64,000 bases of DNA, from NCBI RefSeq assembly GCF_002157835.1, contig NZ_CP020809.1:6324001-6388000 (forward strand), given 5' to 3'. How positions within the stretch are numbered: the first letter of the stretch is position 1; each line of letters starts with the position of its first letter. Positions 50,104 through 58,934 of this stretch are shown one piece after another. The position numbers and the translations under genes were made by a program. Source of the DNA: Mycobacterium dioxanotrophicus. Its GTDB lineage: Bacteria; Actinomycetota; Actinomycetes; Mycobacteriales; Mycobacteriaceae. The notes under the pieces are model-generated. The model was not told where the DNA came from. It was given only the letters and a program-made list of their open reading frames with translations, and ran no database searches.

Positions 50104-51158
50104 GGCGACTTCGGCCTCACGATCGTCCGCTCCGAAATGTAGCCGCGCAGCATGTCGGCAAGGCTGTCAGGCAGCTTGCCGGGCTGGAAGTAGGTATCGA
50201 GCAGCACCTCGGATATCGCGGCAGGCGGCAAACCGTACAGGTTGATGTTGAAGCCCGGCCCATTGCCGACGACCTCGGCGAGTGTGGTGGCGTACGGCGG
50301 CAGGCGCTTGAGTGCCTCGCCGATGTGTTCCTTGCGCTCCAGCAGGTTGTCCATCACCAGGTTCAGCTTTTCCAGCGCCGGCTTGAACTCACGTCGGTTG
50401 TCCGCGACGAATCCCGAGAGCTGTTCGGACACACCGCGGATGCCACCGATGAGGTTGCTCAGTGCCTGGCGGCGCTCATCGAGGGCAGCGAACAGCTGGT
50501 TGCCGTCGGTGACGAGCTGGTTGACCTGTCCGGCGCGCTGGGCCAGCAGATCCGATACCCGTTTGGCGTGCATCAGCAGCTGTTCGAGCGCCTCGTCGCG
50601 CTTGTTGATGCTGCGCGACAGATTGGCCACCCCGTCCAGCGCACCGCGCAGCTGCGGCGTGGCATCTCGCAGGGTGTCGGTCAACGTCTGCAGAGCCTCT
50701 TCGAAGCGGGGCTTGTCGAGCTCGCCGACATTGCGCCCGAGATCCTGCAGCGCCGTGTTGAGGGTGTACGGAGTCGTGGTGCGGCCCAACGGAATGACTG
50801 TCGAGGTGCCCGAGCCCTTGGGCGTCACCGCAAGCGACTTCTGACCCAGCACGGTGTCGGTCTTGATCGCCACCAGCGATTGATCGCCGACCTTGATGTC
50901 GCGGTTGACGGTGAAGCTGACCTTGGCGGCGTCACCGGCCAACGCCACGCCGGTCACCTTGCCGACCCTGATGCCGGACACGCTCACGTCGTTGCCGGGA
51001 CTGATGCCGCCGGCGTCGCTGAAGTACGCGTCGTACACCTTGCCCTGCGGCATGAAGGGCAGGCTGCTGTAGCCGAACGACACCAGCACCACGCAGGTCA
51101 CCAGGACGATGCCGAAGATTCCGGTCCGCAGCGCATTGTCACTGCCGCGCCTAGCCAT
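50100..51158 (-). CDS. mce4C: Mce family protein Mce4C
   Basis: A 352-residue Mce subunit with a membrane helix (RTGIFGIVLVTCVVLVSFGYSSLP), the MCE domain (ISPGNDVSVSGIRVGKVTGVALAGDAAKVSFTV) and a long coiled region with VNQLVTDGNQLFAALDERRQALSNLIG. It overlaps mce4B by eight bases and mce4D by four. Its C-terminus is short, without the proline-rich tail of 4D and 4F. The six Mce proteins are thought to form one heterohexamer with each present once. Confidence 0.95.
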   Translation of the reverse strand: MARRGSDNALRTGIFGIVLVTCVVLVSFGYSSLPFMPQGKVYDAYFSDAGGISPGNDVSVSGIRVGKVTGVALAGDAAKVSFTVNRDIKVGDQSLVAIKTDTVLGQKSLAVTPKGSGTSTVIPLGRTTTPYTLNTALQDLGRNVGELDKPRFEEALQTLTDTLRDATPQLRGALDGVANLSRSINKRDEALEQLLMHAKRVSDLLAQRAGQVNQLVTDGNQLFAALDERRQALSNLIGGIRGVSEQLSGFVADNRREFKPALEKLNLVMDNLLERKEHIGEALKRLPPYATTLAEVVGNGPGFNINLYGLPPAAISEVLLDTYFQPGKLPDSLADMLRGYISERTIVRPKSP

Positions 51159-52197
51159 TGTCCGAGCACCTTCCCTTGGACGGGTCCGGCGGACCGCCGA
51201 ACGGGATCAGGAGGTCACTGCCGGCGGGGCCGTTGATCTTCATCCGGATCGAGCAGTAGTAGATGTTGAAGAACGCACCGTAGGCCCCCAGGGCGTTGAG
51301 CCTCAAATAGTTCTCGGCGAGCGGCTCGATCACCTTGTTCACGTCGGCCTTGCGTTCGTCGAGACGTTGCGCGAACGGACGCGCATTCTCGATGACCGCC
51401 TGCAGAGGCCTGCGCGACTGCTGCAGCATCGACGTCAGATCGTTCTCGGCCGACGCCAACGGGCCGATGGCACCGGCGATCGGGTCCCGCCCCTGAGCCA
51501 GCCCGGTGATGAGTTTCTGCAATTCGTCGACGCTGGCGTCGAACTTGGCGCCCTTCTCGTCGACGGTGCCCAACACGGTGTTGAGGTTGGTGATCACGTC
51601 GCCGATGAGCTGATCGCGCGCCGCGAGGTTCTGAGTGAAGGCACCGGTGCTGGTCAGCAGGTTCGAGATGGCGCCGCCCTGGCCCTGCAGCAGCTCGATC
51701 ACCGCGTTGGAGATCTCGTTGACCTTGGCGCCGTCCAGCCCCTTGAGCACCGGACGCAACCCACCGAGAAGCGCGTCGAGGTCCAGCGCGGGCTGGGTGT
51801 TCTGGATGGCGATGGTGCCGCCGGGCGGCAGTTTGCGCAGCTCACCCGGGCCTGCGGCGATTTCCATGTACCGGTCGCCGACCAGGTTCTGATACCGGAC
51901 CAGCGCACGGCTGGAGGTGTAGAGCTGGTAGCGCTTGTTCACGTCGAAGGCGACGTCGACGGTGTTGTCCGGGTTGAGCTTGACCTTGTTGACGGTGCCG
52001 ACGGCCACGCCCGCGATCCGCACGTCCTGGCCCGCCTTCAGCCGGGACGCCTCGGTGAACGTGGCGTGATAGCTGTGATTCGACGAGAACCGGAACTGGC
52101 CGAACACGACGACCAGCATGGCCGCCACCAGCAGCATGGCGATGGCGAAGATGGCGACCTTGAGCATGGTTCGGTCGTGATGCGTGCTTGACGCCAT
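51151..52197 (-). CDS. mce4B: Mce family protein Mce4B
   Basis: A 348-residue Mce subunit. It has a membrane helix (LKVAIFAIAMLLVAAMLVVVFGQF), the MCE domain (LKAGQDVRIAGVAVGTVNKVKLNPDNTVDVAFDV) and the helical needle part (LDERKADVNKVIEPLAENYLRLN). The ATG overlaps the last base of the mce4A stop (TGATG). The end of the gene overlaps mce4C by eight bases. It belongs to the cholesterol importer encoded by the operon. Confidence 0.95.
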   Translation of the reverse strand: MASSTHHDRTMLKVAIFAIAMLLVAAMLVVVFGQFRFSSNHSYHATFTEASRLKAGQDVRIAGVAVGTVNKVKLNPDNTVDVAFDVNKRYQLYTSSRALVRYQNLVGDRYMEIAAGPGELRKLPPGGTIAIQNTQPALDLDALLGGLRPVLKGLDGAKVNEISNAVIELLQGQGGAISNLLTSTGAFTQNLAARDQLIGDVITNLNTVLGTVDEKGAKFDASVDELQKLITGLAQGRDPIAGAIGPLASAENDLTSMLQQSRRPLQAVIENARPFAQRLDERKADVNKVIEPLAENYLRLNALGAYGAFFNIYYCSIRMKINGPAGSDLLIPFGGPPDPSKGRCSDNG

Positions 52198-53399
52198 CAG
52201 AATCTGTCCTTTTCCGCGAACGCACCGTTGAACAGGAACTGCAGGGTCGACGGAGCGTCGAACTGCACTTCGGTGTTCGGTTGGAACGGCACGTAGGCGT
52301 TGTCGGTGACAAGGAACGGCGAGTGGTACCAGCTGCCACCGAACTGCTTACTCGGAATGTCGGGCAAACCGCGGCAGTTCGGACCGCCGGATGCGTTCAC
52401 GATGGGCAGGCTTTCCGGGTAGGTGTAGGCCGGCGAGCCGGGCAGGAAGTTCGACGACACGAACAGGCCGGGCCGGATACCGCCGATGATCGGGGCGAAG
52501 CGTTCGGTCGCGACCCTGGTTCCCTTGAGGATGCAGCCGAATTCGGGTGAGTAGTCGCTGGCCACCTTCAGTGGGGCCCGCAGTCGCTGGATGGCGGCGA
52601 TGTAGTTGTCGGCGGCCGGAGCCAGGGTCGCGGTTCCGTTGTTGGCCAGCCCGATCGCGGCGAGCAGCGTCGCGTTCAGGTCGTCCTTCTCGTCGATGAT
52701 GGTCTTGTTGAGCGCGGGCACGTTGTCGATGACCTTGGCCAGGTCGGGGCCGGCGTCACCGTAGATGTTGGCCACGACGGCGGCCTTGGCGAAGTCGTCC
52801 TGCAGCGTCGGCAACTTCGGGTTGAATTGCTGCAGATACTGATTCAGCCCCGTGATCGCGGCGCCCAGGTCATCACCGTGGCCGCGCAGGCCCTCCCCCA
52901 GCGCACTCACGGTCGCGTTCAGGTTGACCGGGTCGATCTTGTTCAGCACGTCCGACAGGGTCTGGAAGAGCGTGTTGACCTCCAGCTGCACGTCCTTGGC
53001 GGCGACGTTGGTGCCCGGCCGCAGCGACTTCCTGTCCGGGTTGTCCGGCGTCAGGAACTCGACCGATTTGGCGCCGAAGATGGTGTTGCCCGCGATCCGC
53101 ACCCCGGCGTTCGACGGGATGTAGCGCATCTCGTCGCTCTTGATCGACAACGTCAGCTTGGCCTCGTGGCCGGCGTACTCGATGTTCTTGACCTGACCGA
53201 CCTGGATGCCGCGGTACTTGACCTTGGCGTCCTGCTCCATCACCAGGCCGGCCCGCGGCGCGGTGACCGTCACGGTGTCGGTGCTGGTGAACGCGGCCGT
53301 ATAGGAGAGGTAGGTGAAGACCACGGCCACGGCCACGATCGCCGCCAGGATCGCCGCGGCGATCCTGACATGGCTCTTCTTCGCGTTTCCGTCAGACAT
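52197..53399 (-). CDS. mce4A: Mce family protein Mce4A
   Basis: A 400-residue Mce subunit, the first of the six. One membrane helix (IAAAILAAIVAVAVVFTYLSY) leads to the MCE domain (MEQDAKVKYRGIQVGQVKNIEYAGHEAKLTLSI, then IFGAKSVEFLTP) and the helical part (VNTLFQTLSDVLNKIDPVNLN). ATG 53399 gives MSDGNAKKSHVR; the same frame is open further upstream through yrbE4B but that is a shadow. It begins five bases after the yrbE4B stop. Mce4A is the best-studied subunit for cholesterol uptake in M. tuberculosis. Confidence 0.96.
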   Translation of the reverse strand: MSDGNAKKSHVRIAAAILAAIVAVAVVFTYLSYTAAFTSTDTVTVTAPRAGLVMEQDAKVKYRGIQVGQVKNIEYAGHEAKLTLSIKSDEMRYIPSNAGVRIAGNTIFGAKSVEFLTPDNPDRKSLRPGTNVAAKDVQLEVNTLFQTLSDVLNKIDPVNLNATVSALGEGLRGHGDDLGAAITGLNQYLQQFNPKLPTLQDDFAKAAVVANIYGDAGPDLAKVIDNVPALNKTIIDEKDDLNATLLAAIGLANNGTATLAPAADNYIAAIQRLRAPLKVASDYSPEFGCILKGTRVATERFAPIIGGIRPGLFVSSNFLPGSPAYTYPESLPIVNASGGPNCRGLPDIPSKQFGGSWYHSPFLVTDNAYVPFQPNTEVQFDAPSTLQFLFNGAFAEKDRF

Positions 53400-53404
53400 C
53401 GGGC

Positions 53405-54247
53405 CTACCCGGAGAGGTTGAAGTTGCCGGACGCGCCGTAGACGGCCAGGGAGATGAACAGGGTGATGGTGACGACGACGATCAGCGAGGTACGCACGGC
53501 CTGACCGACCGCGATACCCACGCCGACCGGGCCGCCGGAGGCGTTGAAGCCGTAATAGGTGTGCACGAGCATGACGGCGATGGCCATCACGATGGCCTGC
53601 AGGAACGACCACAACAGGTCGCTCGGGATCAAGAAGGTATTGAAGTAGTGGTCGTACAGACCCGCGGACTGCCCGTTGATGAACACCGTGGTGAACCTCG
53701 CTGCGAAGAAGGCGGCGAGCACCGACAACGAGTACAACGGCACGATCGCGATGAGCCCGGCCATCAGCCGCGTCGACACCAGGTAGGACACCGCGTGCAC
53801 AGCCATCGACTCGACGGCGTCGATCTCCTCGGCCACCCGCATCGCGCCCAGCTGGGCGGTGGCGCCTGCGCCGATGGTTGCGGCCAGCGCGATTCCGGCG
53901 ATGACGGGTGCGACGATGCGCACGTTGAGGAAGGCCGACAGGAAGCCCGTCAGCGCCTCGATACCGATGTTGCCGAGTGACGAGTAGCCCTGGACGGCGA
54001 TGACGCCACCGGAGGCCAATGTCAGGAAGGCCGCGACTCCGACCGTGCCGCCGATCATGACGAGCGCGCCCGCGCCCATCGTCATCTCGGCGACCAGGCG
54101 GATGGTCTCCTTGCGGTAGCGGGTGATGGCGTTGGGGATGTAGCGCATGGTCTCGCCGTAGAACAGCGCCTGTTCTCCGACGTTGTCGACGGCCCGCGGC
54201 ACACCGCGGAACAGCCTGCGGAAACGAAGTGTGGCGTCGTAGCTCAT
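53405..54247 (-). CDS. yrbE4B: Permease subunit YrbE4B
   Basis: A 280-residue integral membrane protein of the MlaE/YrbE family. It shows ETMRYIPNAITRYRKETIRLVAEMTMGAGALVMIGGTVGVAAF, then the conserved GIEALTGFLSAFLNVRIVAPVIAGIALAATIGAGATAQLGAMRVAEEIDAVE, the EQ-loop-like site for the ATPase, and helices to the end. It forms the ABC-type permease with YrbE4A; the ATPase MceG is encoded elsewhere. ATG 54247 opens MSYDATLRFRRLF; the longer start at 54283 has no support. Confidence 0.95.
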   Translation of the reverse strand: MSYDATLRFRRLFRGVPRAVDNVGEQALFYGETMRYIPNAITRYRKETIRLVAEMTMGAGALVMIGGTVGVAAFLTLASGGVIAVQGYSSLGNIGIEALTGFLSAFLNVRIVAPVIAGIALAATIGAGATAQLGAMRVAEEIDAVESMAVHAVSYLVSTRLMAGLIAIVPLYSLSVLAAFFAARFTTVFINGQSAGLYDHYFNTFLIPSDLLWSFLQAIVMAIAVMLVHTYYGFNASGGPVGVGIAVGQAVRTSLIVVVTITLFISLAVYGASGNFNLSG

Positions 54248-54299
54248 ACCTTCGCCTTCTCCGATCCCCCGGTCGTTTCGCACGCAACAATCATGCCGG

Positions 54300-55076
54300 T
54301 CATCGGACGAGCACCCGGACGCCGATGGCCGTCATGATCACGTTGATGACGAACAAGCAGATGAACGCATAGACCACGGTTTCGTTGACGGCGTTGCCGA
54401 CACCCTTCGGCCCGCCCTTGACCGTCAAGCCGCGGTAGCAGCCGACCAGGCCGGCGACCACACCGAACAACAGGGCCTTGATCTCGGCGAGCACCAACTC
54501 GCCCAGGCCGGTCAGCACTGTCAGGCCGTTGATGAAAGCCCCCGGGTTGACGCCCTGCAGGAAGACTGAGAAGACGTAACCCCCGGCCAGGCCGATGGCG
54601 CACACCAGGCCGTTGAGCAGCAGGGCCACGAACGTCGATGCCAGCACGCGGGGCACCACCAGGCGCTGGATCGGGTCGATGCCCAGCACCCGCATCGCGT
54701 CGATCTCCTCGCGGATGGTCCGGGCGCCCAGGTCGGCGCAGATGGCCGTGGCACCGGCACCCGCGACGACGAGCACGGTCACGACGGGACCCAGCTGGGT
54801 GATCGTGCCGAACGCCGTGCCCGCCCCGGACAGGTCGGCGGCGCCGATCTCGCGCAGCAGGATGTTGAGCGTGAACGCCACCAGCACGGTGAACGGGATG
54901 GCGACCAGCAGCGTCGGCAGCAGCGAGACGCGGGCGATCATCCAGGTCTGGTCGAGGAATTCCTTGAGCTGAAACGGGCGGCGGAAGATCTTGGCGAAAG
55001 TGTCCAGCGACATTTCGACGAACCCGCCCACGGCCCGGGCCGGAACCGCAAGCTGTTCGATCAACCTCGGCTCCAT
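54300..55076 (-). CDS. yrbE4A: Permease subunit YrbE4A
   Basis: A 258-residue integral membrane protein, first gene of the mce4 operon. The permease core reads PVVTVLVVAGAGATAICADLGARTIREEIDAMRVLGIDPIQRLVVPRVLA, the segment that contacts the ATPase MceG. ATG 55076 gives MEPRLIEQLAVPARAVGG, the usual YrbE4A N-terminus; the 26 extra upstream codons to 55154 are unlikely. The promoter region (55077-55325) holds two KstR boxes at 55193 and 55282, so the whole ten-gene operon should be derepressed by cholesterol metabolites. The next gene begins 52 bases after its stop. Confidence 0.95.
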   Translation of the reverse strand: MEPRLIEQLAVPARAVGGFVEMSLDTFAKIFRRPFQLKEFLDQTWMIARVSLLPTLLVAIPFTVLVAFTLNILLREIGAADLSGAGTAFGTITQLGPVVTVLVVAGAGATAICADLGARTIREEIDAMRVLGIDPIQRLVVPRVLASTFVALLLNGLVCAIGLAGGYVFSVFLQGVNPGAFINGLTVLTGLGELVLAEIKALLFGVVAGLVGCYRGLTVKGGPKGVGNAVNETVVYAFICLFVINVIMTAIGVRVLVR

Positions 55077-55192
55077 TCTCGGCGGTCGGGGTAGGTGTTG
55101 GGCTCCATGGCGAAAGACCCTAGGCCGTCGCTCCCGGCGGCGCTCCCACCCCATGTTCTTACGTCGCTCTTAGTGAGCCGGCTCATATTAAC

Positions 55193-55206
55193 TAGAACAC
55201 GTTCGC
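55193..55206. promoter_or_regulatory. KstR box 1 of the mce4 promoter
   Basis: TAGAACACGTTCGC: both central AAC and GTT half-sites and the outer T and C-type flanks match TnGAACnnGTTCnA except the last base. It lies 117 bases upstream of yrbE4A. Confidence 0.75.
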
Positions 55207-55281
55207 AGTGTCAAAGAACGGCAAAAACAGTCAATATTCACGCGTTTTTGCTGATCACAACACGTAACGATGACACCTTTC

Positions 55282-55295
55282 TAGAACGTGTTCTA
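55282..55295. promoter_or_regulatory. KstR box 2 of the mce4 promoter (perfect)
   Basis: TAGAACGTGTTCTA matches the KstR palindrome at every conserved position, with perfect arms TAGAAC/GTTCTA. It lies between the hsd4A stop and yrbE4A, 89 bases from box 1. Confidence 0.85.
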
Positions 55296-55325
55296 CCCGG
55301 CGCTGAAACATGACAACCGAGACGG

Positions 55326-56243
55326 TCAGTCTCGTTCCGTCATCAGCGCGGTGGCCGAAAATCCACGCTCAGGGTCACGATCAGCAAAGTAATCGCGAAG
55401 CGTCACGCTGAGGTCTTCCGGCGCCCATGCGTCGGTATTCGCGGTGAACCGCTGTTCCGCCGTCGGAGCCGCGACCAAGGTGACAGTTGGACCATAAACG
55501 ATGAAGAGCTGGCCGTTGACGGCTTCGGCTGCCGGTGAGCTGAGAAACCGCACCAAGGTCACCACATGGTCGGTGGACAGCGGATCGACCGAACCGTCAG
55601 CAAGCTCGGGCGCGTCACCGAACACCTCTGCGGTCATGGCCGTGCGGGCGCGCGGCGCGATGGCGTTGGCCCGCACCCCGAAGCGCTCCAGGGCCCTCGC
55701 CGCTGAGAGGGTCAAGGCGGTGATGCCGGCTTTTGCGGCGCCGTAATTGGGCTGACCGACGGGTCCGGAAAGGCCGGCCTCCGACGAGGTGTTGACGATA
55801 CGGCCGTAGACGGTGCCATCACCCTCCTTTGCCTTCGCACGCCAGTAGGTGGCCGCGTTGCGGGTCAGCAGGAAGTGGCCGCGCAGGTGGACGGCTATGA
55901 CCGCGTCCCATTCCTCGTCGGTCATGTTGAAGAGGATCCGGTCGCGGGTGATGCCCGCGTTGTTGACGACGATGCCCAGCCCACCCAGCTCGTCTGCGGT
56001 CCGCACGAGCTCGTCGGCCGTCGAACGCTGGCTGATGTCACCGGCGACGGCCACGCCCTTCGAACCCGCCGCGGCGATCTCGTCGAACACGTCCGAAGCG
56101 TCGAGCGCCGCAGCCATGTCGTTGACCACCACGGTGGCTCCGGCCTGGGCCAGCCCGATGGCTTCGGCCCGGCCGAGCCCGGCGGCCGCGCCGGTCACGA
56201 CCGCAACTTTTCCGGACAGGTCGATATCAGCATTGGTGGTCAT
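55326..56243 (-). CDS. hsd4A: 17-beta-hydroxysteroid dehydrogenase-type SDR Hsd4A
   Basis: A 305-residue SDR, counterpart of Rv3502c. The cofactor motif is VAVVTGAAAGLGRAEAIGLA, with NNAGITRDRILFNMTDEEW, catalytic serine in VNTSSEAGLSG and tyrosine-lysine in YGAAKAG. It is the dehydrogenase domain typical of steroid side-chain beta-oxidation, oxidising a 17- or 22-hydroxy steroid-CoA. It ends 31 bases before the perfect KstR box and lies 14 bases after fdxD on the same strand. These two form a small KstR-controlled unit read from the divergent promoter at 56450-56614. Confidence 0.93.
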   Translation of the reverse strand: MTTNADIDLSGKVAVVTGAAAGLGRAEAIGLAQAGATVVVNDMAAALDASDVFDEIAAAGSKGVAVAGDISQRSTADELVRTADELGGLGIVVNNAGITRDRILFNMTDEEWDAVIAVHLRGHFLLTRNAATYWRAKAKEGDGTVYGRIVNTSSEAGLSGPVGQPNYGAAKAGITALTLSAARALERFGVRANAIAPRARTAMTAEVFGDAPELADGSVDPLSTDHVVTLVRFLSSPAAEAVNGQLFIVYGPTVTLVAAPTAEQRFTANTDAWAPEDLSVTLRDYFADRDPERGFSATALMTERD

Positions 56244-56257
56244 ATTTATGAATACCT

Positions 56258-56449
56258 CTAGTCTTTACGGAGCAGGGCGGCGCGGGGGCATTCCGCGATG
56301 GATTGCTCGGCCAGGTCCTCCTGGTCGGCAGGCACTGGATCGGCCTTCACCACGGCGTAGTCCTCGTCGTCGAGATCGAACAGGTCGGGGGCAATTCCCA
56401 CGCACACCGCGTTGCCTTCACACCGATCACGGTCAACTTCAACTCGCAT
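56258..56449 (-). CDS. fdxD: 3Fe-4S-type ferredoxin FdxD
   Basis: A 63-residue ferredoxin. Ligand cysteines are Cys10, Cys16 and Cys54 (CEGNAVC ... ECPRAAL); the fourth-ligand position is Asn13, where the ferredoxin at 19822 has histidine, as in other FdxD proteins. It transfers electrons to a steroid P450 or related enzyme. ATG 56449 has a perfect AGGAGG six bases upstream; the longer frame to 56500 is rejected. KstR controls it in M. tuberculosis (Rv3503c). It is transcribed divergently from fadE26 across a KstR box. Confidence 0.94.
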   Translation of the reverse strand: MRVEVDRDRCEGNAVCVGIAPDLFDLDDEDYAVVKADPVPADQEDLAEQSIAECPRAALLRKD

Positions 56450-56555
56450 CACGACCTCCTCAAGACGTGTGTGCGCACCGGGCTGCCGGCACGCAGCCAC
56501 AGAATACGACCCGGTCCGGCCGATGCCAGTCCAGCACCGGCCTGGACCCCAAGAC

Positions 56556-56569
56556 TAGAACGTGTTACA
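56556..56569. promoter_or_regulatory. KstR box between fdxD and fadE26
   Basis: TAGAACGTGTTACA keeps both AAC and GTT half-sites with one flank change from the consensus. It lies in the divergent promoter and may control both fdxD-hsd4A and fadE26-fadE27-fadD17. Confidence 0.8.
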
Positions 56570-56614
56570 ACCGGGTGAGAAGTCAGGTCCATCAAGCAGT
56601 GAGGATGCAAGCGG

Positions 56615-57796
56615 ATGCGGATCGGTTACACCCCGGAGCAGGAGGAGCTGCGCCGCGAACTGCGCGCGTACTTCTCCCAGCTGATGACGCCCGAGCGGCT
56701 TGAGGCGCTCAACTCCTCAGAGGGCGAGATGGGACGCGGCAACGTCTACCGCGAGACCGTGGCTCAGATGGGCAAGGACGGTTGGCTGACCCTGAGCTGG
56801 CCCAAGGAGTTCGGCGGTCAGGCCCGCCCGCCGATGGACGGGCTGATCTTCACCGACGAGGCGGCGATCGCCGGCGCCCCGGTGCCGTTCCTGACCATCA
56901 ACAGCGTCGCGCCGACGATCATGCATTTCGGCACCGACGAGCAGAAGAAGTTCTTCCTGCCCAAGATCGCCGCGGGTGAGCTGCACTTCTCGATCGGCTA
57001 CTCCGAGCCGGGTGCCGGCACCGACCTGGCCGCGCTGCGCACCACCGCGGTCCGTGACGGCGACGACTATGTCGTCAACGGCCAGAAGATGTGGACCAGC
57101 CTGATCGCCTATGCCGACTATGTGTGGCTGGCGGTACGCACCAACCCCGAGGCGAAGAAGCATCGCGGGATTTCCATGTTGATCATGCCCACCACGGCCG
57201 AGGGCTTCTCGTGGACACCCGTGCACACCATGTCCGGTGTCGACACCAGCGCCACCTATTACCAGGACGTGCGTATCCCGGTGACCAACCTGGTCGGCGA
57301 GGAGAACGCCGGCTGGAAGCTGGTCACCAACCAGCTCAACCACGAACGTGTCGCGCTGGTCTCCGCCCAGCCCATCTACGTCGCGCTCAACGGAGTCCGC
57401 GAGTGGGCGCAGAACACCAAGGATGTGCACGGCAAGAGACTGATCGACTCGGAGTGGGTGCAGCTCAACCTGGCCCGGGTGCACGCCAAGGCCGAGGTGC
57501 TCAAGCTGATCAACTGGGAGCTGGCCTCCGCGCAGGACGCCGCGCCGTCCCCGGCCGACGCATCGGCGGCCAAGGTGTACGGCACCGAGCTGGCCACCGA
57601 GGCCTACCGGCTGCTCATGGAGGTGCTCGGCACATCGGCGACGTTGCGCGCCGACAGCCACGGCGCGCTGCTGCGCGGCCGCATCGAACGCTTCCACCGC
57701 TCGGCGTTGATTCTGACCTTCGGCGGCGGCACCAACGAGATTCAGCGTGACATCATCGGCATGGTTGCCCTCGGCCTGCCCCGAGTGAACCGGTAA
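56615..57796 (+). CDS. fadE26: Acyl-CoA dehydrogenase FadE26 (ChsE4)
   Basis: A 393-residue acyl-CoA dehydrogenase. It shows YSEPGAGTDLAALRT for the flavin, the segment GGGTNEIQRDIIGMVALGLP at the C-terminus, and the DFxxxA-type helical layout. In M. tuberculosis FadE26 and FadE27 form a heterotetramer, ChsE4-ChsE5, that desaturates the sterol side chain CoA ester. The two genes lie together here with a 13-base gap, as required. ATG 56615 is preceded by a KstR box, and the reading MRIGYTPEQEELRRELR matches the family start. Confidence 0.95.
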   Translation: MRIGYTPEQEELRRELRAYFSQLMTPERLEALNSSEGEMGRGNVYRETVAQMGKDGWLTLSWPKEFGGQARPPMDGLIFTDEAAIAGAPVPFLTINSVAPTIMHFGTDEQKKFFLPKIAAGELHFSIGYSEPGAGTDLAALRTTAVRDGDDYVVNGQKMWTSLIAYADYVWLAVRTNPEAKKHRGISMLIMPTTAEGFSWTPVHTMSGVDTSATYYQDVRIPVTNLVGEENAGWKLVTNQLNHERVALVSAQPIYVALNGVREWAQNTKDVHGKRLIDSEWVQLNLARVHAKAEVLKLINWELASAQDAAPSPADASAAKVYGTELATEAYRLLMEVLGTSATLRADSHGALLRGRIERFHRSALILTFGGGTNEIQRDIIGMVALGLPRVNR

Positions 57797-57809
57797 GGAC
57801 ACCACAGCA

Positions 57810-58934
57810 ATGGACTTCAAGACCACAGAAGCCGCCGACGACCTGGGTGGCCTGGTGCGCACCATCACCGAATCGGTGTGCACGCCCGAACATCAGCGTG
57901 AGCTCGACGGACTGCCGCAACGCTTCGACCGCGACCTGTGGGCCAAGCTGATCGAGGCCGACGTGCTCTCGGCCGCTGCCCCAGAGTCATTGGGCGGCGG
58001 CGGATTCGGCGTGCTCGAGCAGACCGCGGTGCTTACCGCGCTGGGTCGCCGGCTGGCCGCGGTGCCGTACCTGGAGTCGGTGGTGCTGGCCGCCGGTGCG
58101 CTCGCCGCGTTCGGCTCCGACGAGCTAGCGGCCCAGTGGGCGACGCCCGCGGTGGCGGGCGGCAAGATCTTGACGGTCGCGCTCGACGGCGAGATGGGCC
58201 AGGGCCCGGTGCAGGCCCAGTCCGCCGGTGACGGATACCGGCTGACCGGTACCCGCACCCTCGTCGCCTTCGGACCGGTGGCCGACGCGTTTTTGGTTCC
58301 GGCCGAAACGGGCTCGGGAACCCGCACGCGAGGAGGACAAGAATCCCTCAGCGTTCTCCTGGTCGCCGCTGATGATCCCGGGGTGACGGTGACGACGCTG
58401 GACACCACCGCGCGCGGCAGTGTCGGGTTGCTGGAGTTGCAGGGCACCGAGGTCGGTGCCGGACGCCTCATCGGCGGGGCCGACGTGGTGGACTGGCTGA
58501 CCATCCACGCCGACCTGGGGCGGACCGCCTATCAGCTCGGTGTGCTGGAACGCGCACTCGAGCTCACCTCCGAGTACGCCCGCGAGCGTGAACAGTTCGA
58601 CCGGCCGATCGGCAGTTTCCAGGCCGTCTCGTCGCGGCTGGCCGACGGCTACATCGACGTCAAGGGGCTGCGGCTGACGCTGACCCAGGCTGCCTGGCGA
58701 CTGTCGGAGGACCTTCCCGCCGACATCGACGTCGCCAGTGCCGCGTTCTGGGCCGCCGAGGCCGGGCACCGGGTCGCGCACACCACGGTGCACGTGCACG
58801 GCGGTGTCGGCATCGACATGGACCATCCGGTGCATCGCTACTTCTTGGCCGCCAAGCAGACCGAGTTCGGGCTCGGTGGGGCGACCGGCCAGCTGCTGCG
58901 GATCGGCCGCGAATTGGCAGACACGCCAGCTTGA
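57810..58934 (+). CDS. fadE27: Acyl-CoA dehydrogenase FadE27 (ChsE5)
   Basis: A 374-residue acyl-CoA dehydrogenase that pairs with FadE26. It has the shorter, more divergent sequence of the partner subunit, with LELTSEYAREREQFDRPIGSFQAVSSRLAD and HVHGGVGIDMDHPVHRYFLAAKQTEF. It lacks the canonical flavin arginine loop seen in FadE26, as expected when each subunit supplies half of a composite site. ATG 57810 lies 13 bases after fadE26. Its stop overlaps the fadD17 start by four bases (TTGA). Confidence 0.94.
   Translation: MDFKTTEAADDLGGLVRTITESVCTPEHQRELDGLPQRFDRDLWAKLIEADVLSAAAPESLGGGGFGVLEQTAVLTALGRRLAAVPYLESVVLAAGALAAFGSDELAAQWATPAVAGGKILTVALDGEMGQGPVQAQSAGDGYRLTGTRTLVAFGPVADAFLVPAETGSGTRTRGGQESLSVLLVAADDPGVTVTTLDTTARGSVGLLELQGTEVGAGRLIGGADVVDWLTIHADLGRTAYQLGVLERALELTSEYAREREQFDRPIGSFQAVSSRLADGYIDVKGLRLTLTQAAWRLSEDLPADIDVASAAFWAAEAGHRVAHTTVHVHGGVGIDMDHPVHRYFLAAKQTEFGLGGATGQLLRIGRELADTPA

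Noticed and set aside
52197..54290. 697-codon reverse frame covering mce4A and part of yrbE4B
   Set aside because: Only the mce4A part has motifs; the rest is an out-of-frame shadow of yrbE4B.
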